Shown one piece after another: positions 1 to 9,521 of a DNA stretch of 64,000 nt. The notes below the pieces were generated by a model. That model was not told the DNA's origin and did no database searches. It was given only the letters and a program-made list of their open reading frames with translations. Each line of letters starts with the position of its first letter. Position 1 is the first letter of the stretch. The stretch is from Saprospirales bacterium (GTDB lineage: Bacteria; Bacteroidota; Bacteroidia; Chitinophagales; Saprospiraceae), in the NCBI GenBank assembly GCA_016711045.1, contig JADJTT010000001.1, forward strand, positions 744,001-808,000, given 5' to 3'. Made by a program: the position numbers and the translations under genes.

Positions 1-3000
1 AGGTGCTGCCGCAACTGCTCAACGTCTGATCGGCATGCGTGTAGTTGTATTGGCAATAGGTTCCATCCAATCCCTCCGGCTTACCGGACCCCGTGTTGTT
101 CAACACCGCAGGATTGCTGATGGAGCTGGCATTGATCGTACTGATACCCGATTGAAGCGCCAAGACTGCGGGATGCAGCGAGACGGCCTCGAGGATATCC
201 GGATACAAATTGTATTGGGTGCAATCCCAAATGATATCATTGGGAAAATCTACGTCATCCGGACGAATGATCTCCACCACCTGGGTACAAGGAGCAGAAT
301 CGTTTCCATGGGTATCTGTGGCAACCCATACCCGGTGCAAGACCACCGTATTATCGTCACAAGGATCAGAATCTACGAAAATTTCTTCGATTAGCGAATA
401 CGCCACAGAAGTGCAGTTGTCGTATGCTGAAGGCGGGGGTATGCTGCTCAACTGCCCCGAACAAGCAATTTGAACAGGTTCAGTGGGGCAGTCGAAGGAC
501 GGAGGCAGATTGTCTTCCAAAATAACCATGCCCCAGCATGAATTCCCGCTCGGCAGGTGTTTAATGGTCACGGTTAAGGTTTGTCCGATGTATGAGCCAG
601 GTACCGGGTTCGGCAATACATTGATATTTTTCTTCACCGTCACGGAATAGTCGTCATAGCATAGATAGGTCCCCTCCAGGATCATATCCGGTGTAATGAG
701 GGCCTCGCAATTCCCATCAACTCCCACTGTTATCAGATCATTACAAGCCAGGGTAGATGGCGTTTGCAACACCTGTACCATTTGGCTGGTCGAAGACACA
801 CAACCTGGATCAGCAGGATCGCCAGGAGCTGCCGTACCGGCATCTACCGTATATTCAACCAGGTAGTTGCCTACTCCCAGGTCGAAAGGATCAAACACTG
901 TTGCCGGATCCCCATCGATGGTGAATCCCTCTGATTCCAGCGCTACCCCTCCCACATCGCCTTCCAGCGTAATCGGATCGGAATAGATACAGAAAGGACC
1001 GTCAAGCCCGATGATCTGCGGATCGGGGTAGTAACATACATTTGAAAGCGACAATAACAATCCGGGCCAGGAAGGACTGGCTACCTGAATGGAGTAGCCT
1101 ACGCCATCCAGGTGGATACCTACCAGGGTATAAATCGACTGGCCACCTCCGAGGCTGTGCTCCACGAGTGGGGTGCCGGCCGGGTAGGGTAGCATAGTAT
1201 TGGGATTCAACAACGTAGTCGTCGCTACTGTCCATATCTGGCCAGGACCGGTAGGACCGACCACGACTTCTTCTTCAAACTGGCCATTGCCCAGACAGGT
1301 GCAGGGGTCAGAAACCGTAGGACCTCCGTAATACGAAATCCCCGGTTCCGGGCAGATAAAGGAAGCCACCACATTGACATAAGCGGTACAAGATGCTGTA
1401 TTTTCGAACAAGTCCATTACTGTCAACACTGCCGGAAAAACGCCTACTTCCTCGCAACTAAAGAGTGCCGGATTTACGGAGTAGGAAGCGATGCCGCAGT
1501 TGTCACTGGATCCGTTATTTACATCAAATGGGGTGATAGTCACTTCCCCATTCACGCTGAGATTAACGGTGATATTTTTACAAAGCGCCACTGGAGCAAT
1601 GTTGTCGTCAATCGTGATAAATTGAGCATGTGTGGTGCTATTGCCTGCACAATCTGTGGCCACCCAGGTATTGGTCACCACACCCGGATTGGGATAGGAA
1701 AGCGGCAATCCCGTCTGGGTAAATACCACGTTGATGGCTCCTCCGCAATTGTCGGAAGCGGTGACGCCTTGTGCACCGGGAATATCCGCTGCGCAGGCCA
1801 CGGTCAAATTGGCGGGTTGGGCCGATAACACCGGTGCGGTATTATCGTCAATGGTTACGATTTGCATCCAGGTAGCTGTGTTACCGGCACAATCGGTAGC
1901 TGTCCATGTATTGGTCACCAAGCCCTGGCCTGCACAGGGCGGGATAGGGCTTTGCGAATAGGCCACAGAAACCGGTCCTCCGCAATTATCAATACCTGTG
2001 ACTCCCTGGTTGCCAGGAACTTGACTTGCACAGGATACCGTCAAGCTGGCGGGGTAGGCCGAAAAGACAGGTGGTACATTGTCTGAAATAGTCACGACCT
2101 GAGTGTATGTCGCGGTGTTGCCGGCACAATCGACCGATGTCCAGGTATTGGTTGCCACCCCGGTACAACTGCCCGGGAGGTTTTGAGTGAATACCACATC
2201 GATCGAGCCGCCGCAATTGTCGCTGGCGGTAATGCCTGGATCACCCGGCACATCGCTTATACAGGTGACGGTCAAATCAACAGGATAGGCCGAAAATACG
2301 GGTGGGTCGTTATCGTCCACCGCAATTATTTGTGCATACACTTCCGTGTTGCCGGCACAATCGACAGCCGTCCAGGTATTGGTTACTACGCCGCTACCGG
2401 GGCAGGAGGAATTGATATTTTGAGAAAAAGAAACCGCAATGGTACCACCGCAGTTATCTGTAGCCGTGAGGCCTGGATTTCCAGGCACATCACCCATACA
2501 GGTAGCTGTTCCCGATGCCGGGTAGGCCGAAAGCACAGGGGCCTGATTATCCTCGATCGTTACAGTTTGCGTATGGACGGCAGAATTGCCTGCGCAGTCC
2601 GTAGCCGTCCAGGTGTTGGTTACTACACCCTGGCCCGGACATATCGGTAAAATGCTTTGAGCGAAAACGACGGGAACCGTTCCTCCGCAATTATCGGTAG
2701 CCGTGAGGCCTTGTGCAGCGGGCACATCTCCCGAACAGGAGACGGTTATATTCTGAGGGGGGTTATTAAATACAGGGGGGGCATTATCCACAATGGTAAC
2801 GGTCTGGATATGCACCGTACTATTGCCCACACAGTCCTGAGCAAGCCAGGTATTGGTCACTATCCCTACTCCTGCACAGGGGGGAGCGGCACTTTGAATA
2901 AACACCGGGGTCAGAAGGCCCTCGCAATTGTCCATAGCAGTGATGCCCTGGTTTCCAGGCACATCCCCCAGGCAAGAAACCGTAATATCGGACGGCAAGC

Positions 3001-6000
3001 TCGACAATACCGGCGCGATCCCATCTGCTACAGTCACGATTTGTGTGTGGGTAATGGTATGGCCATCGCTATCGGTTGCCGTCCAGGTATTGGTAACCGT
3101 ACCGGCGCCCGGGCAATTGAGCGGCAAACCGGTTTGGGTGAAAAACACCTGAATCTGTCCATCACAGTCGTCGAAAGCCTGCACACCCTGATTGCCGGGG
3201 ACATCGGATGCACAGTTGACCGTAATGTTATTGGGCGTAGCCGAAAACTCAGGCGACAGGCTTCCAACGGTTACTTCAAACGTACAGGTTCCCGTATTGC
3301 CCGTGTCATCGGTAGCCGTGATGGTTACCGTGACAGCTTGGGTCAGAATAGTACCTGCAGCAGGCGATTGGGTAATATCGAGGTTACTATCGCAATTGTC
3401 GCTGGCTTGTGCCAATCCGGTATAATCTTCCAGTTCAAACGCACAATTCCCATTAGGAGTGGCCTCCTGGTTTCCGGGGCAACTAACCACCGGATCCCCC
3501 TCATCGGTGAGGATGAGTTGAAAGATGCAAACGGTGGTATTTTGGCAATCATCCGAAACGGTGAGGGTGATCGGCGAAGAAGTGTTGAGTATCTGGCCCG
3601 TGGCAGGGAGCTGTTCGAAACTGAGGCTGGCCGAGCATTCATCTCCGGCCGTCAATAAGCCCACATAATTAGGCACGGTGAACGCACACCCGGGCCCCAG
3701 GGGTTCATTTTGATCATCGGGACAGACCACTACCGGAGGGGTAGTATCCTCGATCGTAATAATTTGATTCACACTTGCAGAGTTGCCCGCCGCATCGGTG
3801 GCAGTCCAGGTACGGGTAATGACCTCCACTTCCGGACAGGTACCTGAAGTGGTTTGGTCGGAATATGTGATTACGGGATTTAGATCGCAATTATCTGAAG
3901 CTTCCGCGAAGCCTGCCCCGTCACAAACCCCTTCCCGATCCATTACATGAACGAACACATCCAGCATGGCGATGCTGCCATTCCCGTCTATTACGCGGAT
4001 TTGCTCGACCTGAACACCCAGATTGTCGCAAGTATACGATTTGGCAGGAGCTGGATTTGGATTGACAAAGGCAAAATTAAGTCCGCCTGTATTGCAGGCA
4101 TCTTCACTACCTGCATCGAATATATTAGCGGAGAGCACTCCAACCCGGTTGGGTGGAAGGTTGAGCACTACGCCCTCTTTGAGCAAGCCAAGTTGCCCGC
4201 AGTTGCCGGAAGGCGCCGAGCAATAATCAGCCTGATCTTGTACCAACAACGCCACAGATGCCCGTGATTGATTGTTGGATCCGTCGGTAACCCATATGTC
4301 CAGAGACTGGATGCCCGTCAGGTCTGTGCAGGTAAACGTCTGTGTCTGGTCATTGGTGTTGGAAGAAAAGGAAAACGTAAGATTCCCCGATTGGCAGACA
4401 TTCATACTGCCTGCATCCCAACTGGATGCATCCAGCGTAACACTCCCATCGGGCTGCAAGCTGACCACCAGCATTGAATATAAAACCGGCACGGGTTGGC
4501 AGCCGTTGCCCCCATTCGGGCAATAGCCAAATGGATCTTGCACAACCAGAGAGGCGGTAGCTGAATGTTTGTGGCCATTTCCATCGATCGCCCAAATATT
4601 GACCGCATGCGTACCCACATGCGTACAGTTGTATACTTTACTGGTATTGACCGGATTGGGTGAAAAGGAGAAAGTGAGATTCCCTGTTCCGCATCCATCT
4701 TCGCTCCCTGCGTCAAACTGGCTTGCCTGGAGTGTCATGGAGCCGGATGCGGGGAGGCTGATGGTAAGTCCCGACCTTAAAAGAACCATCGGGCCGCAAG
4801 TTTCGGCTGGCGGCGCTTCTGGTTCCCCGCATTCGAGGGTGACATCGGCTGGAAGGCTTAATACCGGTGCTATATTATCCTGGACAGAAACGAGAAACGT
4901 ACAAGTTCCCACATTTCCACTTGCATCTTCCGCAGAAAGCGTGACGACAACAGAACCGAAAAAGTTTGTTCCTGCGACTGGACTCTGGGTTACAACGGGT
5001 TCGGGGTCGCAATTGTCACTTACTACTGCCTGGGCAACATAACTTCCCAACGCAGCGGAGCAATTGGCGCCGCCGGGCACCACCTGGTTTGCCGGGCAGG
5101 TAATATCCGGAGGAGTGGTGTCCATCCCTACATTTACGGTAATGGAAGTACAGGGTAGTGGGCCATCACAGCCAGGCTCCCCTCGCACGTAATAGGTAGT
5201 GGTCATAGCCGGGTTCACGACAATGCTCGTTCCCGTGCCCACCTGCGTCTGACCGCATCCATCGGTATACCAATACCAGTTTGTTGCGTCATTAAGGTCG
5301 CCCAATACCGTCAGTGTGATCGATTGACCGGGCTGGCAGGCATCTCCACTTTTGGTCACCTCTACCACGACAGGATCCACACAGGGAAGCACACCTGCGC
5401 TTACCACACGGAAATAATCAAAAGCCATCTCTTCTCCGTTCCCATCTGCAGACACCACCACTTTTATGTCCAGGGAAGTTCCACTGGGCAAGGGGAAAGA
5501 AAATTCCTGAAAGGCATTTCCCAACATAGCGCCTTCCCCTCCGTCGCCATCGCAGTTGGGGTCGAGGTGAAGGGGCTCGTTAATAGTATTTCCGGGATTG
5601 CTGCAGTAGATATCTGCATGAAAGCACATACCCAGTACAAAAGGGCCGTTATCAACCGAGTAAAAGACTTTGATAAAATCTGCTGCGTCATAGGTGCTTG
5701 CCCCGCAGGGGGTTTCTGCGCCGGCGGCAAAAAGGCCTTTAAACTGGAGGCCTGTCTCGTTAGAGATATCAATCCCGGTGAAAAGTATTTCTTTTTCATC
5801 CAACCCATCCGGGCTGCCATTCCCTCCCACATCCTTCAGATCTTCTCCGGCAAAATAATAGCTGCCGTTATACCCGGTGTATTCACCAGTCTGGTTATTG
5901 TTTGCACCCTGGCCTACCAACGCTATAGAAAACCCGGGGAAGGGGGATCTGCATAAGTCATGATCTCTCCTTCCACCCGTCCCCAATAATCATCGGGAGT

Positions 6001-6159
6001 GGTGGGGTCAAAGAACAGATGGGGAGAAGCATAGCGTACACCTTCGCCGTTGGTTTCAAAGTCCTCTGACCAAATAATCTGGGCATTCAGCATAGAAGGT
6101 GAAATAGCGAGAAAGAAAAATAGTACGGATAGAAGAGGGTGTGTAGGGGAGTTCTTCAT
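1..6159 (-). CDS. Giant exported HYR/Ig-repeat surface protein, 5' part, frame-broken, truncated by window edge
   Basis: Seen: the start at 6159 gives a 26-residue Sec signal peptide ending ALSP..LNAQ-like (MKNSPTHPLLSVLFFF start), then a segment typical of Bacteroidota surface proteins (DFETNGEGVRY, YTGYNGSYYFAGEDL). The frame closes at 5923 but continues without stops in another frame down to position 1, so one base appears missing between 5929 and 5946, where runs of 4 A, 4 G and 5 G lie. The continuation contains many DNC...TNTWTATDCAGN modules of the HYR/Ig-like type, seven of them in near-perfect tandem from about 1.6 to 3.3 kb. Known of the family: such proteins are secreted through the type IX system and carry a C-terminal sorting domain; that end lies outside the window. 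Inference: adhesin or cell-surface structural protein. An upstream in-frame ATG at 6375 was rejected because the signal peptide begins at 6159. Confidence 0.8.
1590..3265 (-). repeat. Seven tandem HYR-like modules of about 236 bp
   Basis: On the plus strand the conserved string ccaggtattggt (antisense of the NTWT motif) recurs near 1666, 1906, 2143, 2374, 2608, 2846 and 3083, a spacing of 231-240 bases. Each unit encodes about 79 residues with the pattern DVPG..G.TA.DNCGG...VVTNTWTATDCAGN...TQ.VTI.DN..PV. Units differ at many positions, so this is an old protein-level repeat rather than a recent DNA duplication. Confidence 0.8.
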
Positions 6160-6464
6160 GGGAATGAATTTGAAGTATGGTAATCGGTTTGCAAAAAGGG
6201 ATATTCTATTCATGCGTTGGGGTTCCCCAATCCCAGCACAGGTTAATAGGTATAGCTGTTCTTCGGTCGGCGACCGGAAGCGTAATGTAGTCAATGGAAA
6301 ATTTAGAGGAATCGGCCGCACCAGATAGTCGGCCGGGCATATGCTCCGGAAGGGGCAAAAGCTGAATAAGCGCACAATGAAATTGGAGCGTAGTCATGGG
6401 TATCGGTTTTCGGGAAATCCCGGAAAGTGAATAAAGATACAGCTTTTCCAGGAAATCTGCACGA

Positions 6465-6472
6465 CAAAGGTA
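6465..6472 (-). promoter_or_regulatory. Candidate Bacteroidota -7 box
   Basis: The minus strand reads TACCTTTG, an exact match to the Bacteroidota TAnnTTTG -7 element. No convincing TTG is seen at the expected -33 spacing, so this is tentative. It faces the giant surface protein gene that starts at 6159. Confidence 0.3.
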
Positions 6473-6554
6473 AGACCATTGGAAGACACATTCCTACCGA
6501 GATCGCGGTATTTTCCTTCTGAATTAGAATTTTAACATATGTTTGGTAAAAGAA

Positions 6555-6579
6555 ATGCCATGAGAAATACCCATGGCAT
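6555..6579 (-). terminator. Intrinsic terminator after the deacetylase gene
   Basis: Perfect 8-bp arms (ATGCCATG at 6555-6562 and CATGGCAT at 6572-6579) with a 9-nt loop. On the minus strand the hairpin is followed by TTTCTTTT, and it begins 28 bases after the deacetylase stop codon. Confidence 0.6.
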
Positions 6580-6606
6580 CATATAATCAGCATTACAGAG
6601 AAGGTT

Positions 6607-7260
6607 TTACGCAGAATAACGGACAGGCGTGCTCATCTCCAGCACCTGACGGGTAATAGGTTCAAATTGGTAGCCCATACTCCCGTAATAGTCTAAGACC
6701 CTGGGCAGGGCATACTTCAATTGGGTTTCCGCTTTCAGGCTGTCATGGAAAACGATAATAGATCCCGGTTGGGTATGTTCAATGACATTTTGAAAGCATT
6801 TTTCTCCGCTCATATTGGCATCAAAATCGGCGCTCAGCACATCCCACATGACGATATCGTAATGACGTTGCAGAAATTGAGCCTGTCGACGGGTCAGGCG
6901 ACCATAGGGAGGCCTGAAAAGTTCCGTTTTTGCGATACGAGCCCCTTTCCGGACATCGTGGAAATAGCGGATATTTTCGGTACCCCATCCATTTAAATGA
7001 TGGAAAGTATGGCTTCCTACCGCATGTCCTGCTTCCAATACAGCATCCAGCACCTCGGGGTTTTTCCGCACATTATCGCCAACGCAAAAGAAAGTGGCTT
7101 TAGCCTCCACCTCCTGCAGGGTTTCCAAGACCCATGGAGTCACCTCCGGAATAGGCCCATCGTCAAAGGTCAGGTAGATTACTTTTTCTTCAGTAGGAAT
7201 TTTCCAGATAAAATTCGGAAAAAGAGTTTGAATGAATTGGGGTGTTTTAACCAGATACAT
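6607..7260 (-). CDS. Polysaccharide deacetylase (NodB homology, carbohydrate esterase 4)
   Basis: Family role: metal-dependent removal of N-acetyl (or O-acetyl) groups from cell-wall or exported polysaccharides. Seen with the start at 7260 (217 residues): TFDDGP at 31-36 carrying the catalytic base and metal Asp, SHTFHH at 83-88 giving the two metal His, RPPYG at 116-120, a WD pair at 139-140 and the FHD motif at 171-173. This is a full set of CE4 motifs. An alternative ATG at 7314 would add 18 residues with no family support. No signal peptide or obvious membrane anchor is seen, although the N-terminal FIQTLFPNFIW segment is hydrophobic. It is divergent from gltX and ends at a hairpin. The substrate cannot be told from sequence. 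Confidence 0.85.
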   Translation of the reverse strand: MYLVKTPQFIQTLFPNFIWKIPTEEKVIYLTFDDGPIPEVTPWVLETLQEVEAKATFFCVGDNVRKNPEVLDAVLEAGHAVGSHTFHHLNGWGTENIRYFHDVRKGARIAKTELFRPPYGRLTRRQAQFLQRHYDIVMWDVLSADFDANMSGEKCFQNVIEHTQPGSIIVFHDSLKAETQLKYALPRVLDYYGSMGYQFEPITRQVLEMSTPVRYSA

Positions 7261-7315
7261 GCGTCGTTTATTGTAGTACAGCCAGAGACAATCCGTATGG
7301 CGCTTCTTCCACAAC

Positions 7316-7339
7316 TTTGGTCAATTTCTATTACTTTTG
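7316..7339 (+). promoter_or_regulatory. Candidate promoter of gltX
   Basis: TACTTTTG at 7332-7339 matches TAnnTTTG exactly. A TTTG lies at 7316-7319, but the 12-base gap is shorter than the usual -33 spacing, so only the -7 element is well supported. Leader to gltX would be about 85 nt. Confidence 0.4.
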
Positions 7340-7431
7340 CGCCGCCTGCTTGTTAAATTTAGTATGGAACGAATTTTCCCTGGCAACTGCTGCCTAGTGG
7401 AGTGATTTTCAACCCTTTTTAATGCTTTTAT

Positions 7432-8967
7432 ATGAATACTATCCGCGTACGTTTCGCCCCAAGTCCCACCGGCGCCCTGCATATCGGAGGGGTCCGTACG
7501 GCTTTATACAACTACCTACTGGCAAAAAAGTTCCACGGCACCTTTATTCTTCGAATTGAAGACACCGACCAAAACCGGTTTGTTCCGGGCGCGGAAGAAT
7601 ATATCGTAGAATCGCTACTTTGGTGTGGTTTAAAACCGGATGAAGGTCCCGGGTTTGGAGGCGAGTACGGTCCCTACCGGCAATCTGAACGCAGGGAGAT
7701 CTACCAGACACATATAGAAGAGCTGATCCGAAATGGCCATGCCTACTACGCATTTGACACCACGGAGGAACTCGATGCCCTCCGGGAAAAGGAAAGTGCC
7801 GCCGGCAATCACAATTTTAAGTACGATGCCGGAATTCGCATGAAAATGCGCAATAGCCTCCGCTTGTCCCAGGGAGAAGTTGAACGTTTACTGGCAGAAG
7901 GAGCGCCATACACGGTACGCCTTAAAGTGCCCGAGAACCAGGTAGTGACGGTACACGATCTCATCCGTGGGGAAGTCCATTTCCAAACCCAGGAGCTGGA
8001 TGACAAAGTGTTGCTCAAAGCAGACGGCTTGCCCACCTATCACCTGGCTAATATTGTGGACGATCACCTGATGCGCATCACCCACGTCATCCGGGGGGAG
8101 GAATGGCTGCCCAGTACCGGCCACCATGTGCTCCTTTACCAAGCCTTCGGCTGGGAGGACACCATGCCTGCATTTGCCCATCTCCCGCTGATTCTAAAAC
8201 CGGATGGAAAAGGGAAGCTCAGCAAGCGCGATGGCGCCCGACTGGGCATTCCCGTATTTCCTATTTCCTGGGCAGGAGACACTCCGGAAGATTCCTTTGT
8301 CGGATTCCGCGAATTCGGGTTCGATCCAGGGGCTGTGCTCAATTTCCTGGCCCTGTTGGGCTGGAATCCCGGCACCGAGCAGGAGCTTTTTTCAATTGAC
8401 GAGCTGGTAGAGGCCTTTTCTATTGAAAAGATTGGGAAAGGCGGCTCCCGCTTTGATTTCGACAAAGCAAAATGGTTCAACCACCAATATATCCTTGCCA
8501 TGCCGAATGCCGAATTGGCCCGGTTATTGCGCCCATTGGTTCAGGCAAAAGGCCTTGACCCCTCGGAGAAATTCCTTGCGGCCTATTGCGGCTTATTGAA
8601 AGATCGGGTACATTTCCTACCTGAATTGTGGGAAGTCGGTCATTACCTCCTCGAACCAGAGGTCGAAATGAATCCGGACGCCGTCAGCAAAAAGTGGAAT
8701 CCCGACCTGGCGCCTGCCCTGAAAAACGTAACTGAGTGGTTATCCCAACAAACCTCCTTTGATGCCGAAGCCCTGGAGGCAGGCGTTAAAGAACTGATCA
8801 ACGAACAGGGGATAAAGCCCGGCGCACTGCTGACGGTGCTCCGAATAGCACTGGCAGGCGACCTCAAAGGGCCCGGCGTATTCGAGATGATGGAATTGTT
8901 GGGAAAAGATGCTACTGTGCAGCGTTTGGCACGCGCATTGCATCATTTCAATAATAGCGCTTCCTGA
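7432..8967 (+). CDS. gltX: Glutamyl-tRNA synthetase
   Basis: Charges tRNA(Glu) with glutamate in the cytoplasm (class Ic aminoacyl-tRNA synthetase). Seen: RFAPSPTGALHIGG near the N-terminus contains the HIGH-type signature (HIGG, residues 17-20), and KLSKR near residue 260 is the KMSKS-type loop. The length of 511 residues is normal for the family, and the C-terminal anticodon-binding half is intact. The start at 7432 is the only sensible ATG before the conserved N-terminus. A small conserved gene follows after 10 bases, so they are probably cotranscribed. Confidence 0.97.
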   Translation: MNTIRVRFAPSPTGALHIGGVRTALYNYLLAKKFHGTFILRIEDTDQNRFVPGAEEYIVESLLWCGLKPDEGPGFGGEYGPYRQSERREIYQTHIEELIRNGHAYYAFDTTEELDALREKESAAGNHNFKYDAGIRMKMRNSLRLSQGEVERLLAEGAPYTVRLKVPENQVVTVHDLIRGEVHFQTQELDDKVLLKADGLPTYHLANIVDDHLMRITHVIRGEEWLPSTGHHVLLYQAFGWEDTMPAFAHLPLILKPDGKGKLSKRDGARLGIPVFPISWAGDTPEDSFVGFREFGFDPGAVLNFLALLGWNPGTEQELFSIDELVEAFSIEKIGKGGSRFDFDKAKWFNHQYILAMPNAELARLLRPLVQAKGLDPSEKFLAAYCGLLKDRVHFLPELWEVGHYLLEPEVEMNPDAVSKKWNPDLAPALKNVTEWLSQQTSFDAEALEAGVKELINEQGIKPGALLTVLRIALAGDLKGPGVFEMMELLGKDATVQRLARALHHFNNSAS

Positions 8968-8977
8968 ATCGAGACTT

Positions 8978-9202
8978 ATGCCCAAAAAAAAACCATTGAA
9001 AGGCGACCCGGAAGTAAATGAAGCCTTAAAAGGTTTTGACATCCGGATTGATGAGTTCGGAGAAATTACGTCCAACTTTGAAATAGATCGTATCAATAAA
9101 TTTCTCAACGAAAATGTGCCGGACAAAAAGCTGCCGGAAAAGCAGGGAAAAGACGCCAAACACCCCGAAACTAACGAAGAAGAAGAGGAAGATCAGGGGT
9201 GA
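8978..9202 (+). CDS. Small conserved charged protein of unknown function
   Basis: A 74-residue protein starting MPKKKPLKGDPEVNEALKGF, with a central FDIRIDEFGEI segment and an acidic tail (EEEEEDQG). It starts 10 bases after the gltX stop. It resembles a short protein I recall as conserved beside gltX or elsewhere in Saprospiria-like genomes, but no function is known to me. No signal peptide or membrane segment. An ATG 23 codons upstream (8909) lies inside gltX and gives an unlikely N-terminus. Confidence 0.7.
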   Translation: MPKKKPLKGDPEVNEALKGFDIRIDEFGEITSNFEIDRINKFLNENVPDKKLPEKQGKDAKHPETNEEEEEDQG

Positions 9203-9273
9203 CTTTTGACGCCTTTTTGCCGTCTAAATCCCAAATGAAAACAGTTGGGGCTTTTCATTAGATCTTTTTCCAT

Positions 9274-9281
9274 TATTTTTG
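9274..9281 (+). promoter_or_regulatory. -7 promoter box of the adhesin-porP operon
   Basis: TATTTTTG matches TAnnTTTG. A TTG at 9245-9247 lies 26 bases upstream, rather far for the -33 element, so the promoter assignment rests mainly on the -7 box. Confidence 0.4.
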
Positions 9282-9296
9282 CCGTAACTTTACGGC
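9281..9296. promoter_or_regulatory. Perfect palindrome at the presumed transcription start
   Basis: GCCGTAA-ct-TTACGGC: two 7-bp arms with a 2-base spacer, overlapping the last base of the -7 box. It could be an operator or a 5'-terminal RNA hairpin. Confidence 0.5.
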
Positions 9297-9521
9297 ACTT
9301 AGCTCACACGCATTGCTCCCGGGGTTGTTTATAGCGGAACACTCATGAATAGGTCAATTAGTATCCTTTCGCTCTCCTGCACAACCCTTCGGATGTCTGT
9401 TCACACGGATTGCATCCCCGATCCGGGCTGTCTGGCCTTTGGATACTTCTTTCCTATTGTAGTTTTTTCCTTTTAACAAAACCTGGAGATCCCATCTTAT
9501 CCAACGATAAAATTTGTTGAT

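Larger units (their letters stand above)
6160..6606. other. Intergenic region, 447 bp, no gene
   Basis: No credible coding sequence is visible. It separates the start of the giant surface protein (6159, minus) from the end of the deacetylase gene (6607, minus). It holds a hairpin at 6555-6579 that fits a terminator of the deacetylase and a perfect minus-strand -7 box (TACCTTTG) at 6465-6472. If the box is used, the surface protein gene has a leader of about 300 nt. Confidence 0.6.
9203..9521. other. Intergenic region and long leader of the first giant adhesin gene
   Basis: 319 bp without a gene. It contains a weak AT-rich hairpin (9234-9259), an exact TAnnTTTG box at 9274-9281 facing right, and a perfect short palindrome immediately after it. 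From the box to the ATG at 9522 there are about 240 nt of apparently untranslated leader in which no short ORF of note or known riboswitch was recognised. Confidence 0.55.

Noticed and set aside
2657..3658. A 333-codon open frame on the plus strand
   Set aside because: It lies antisense to the HYR-repeat region of the giant minus-strand gene; its residues are low-complexity and it lacks any family signal. The repeats on the minus strand explain it.
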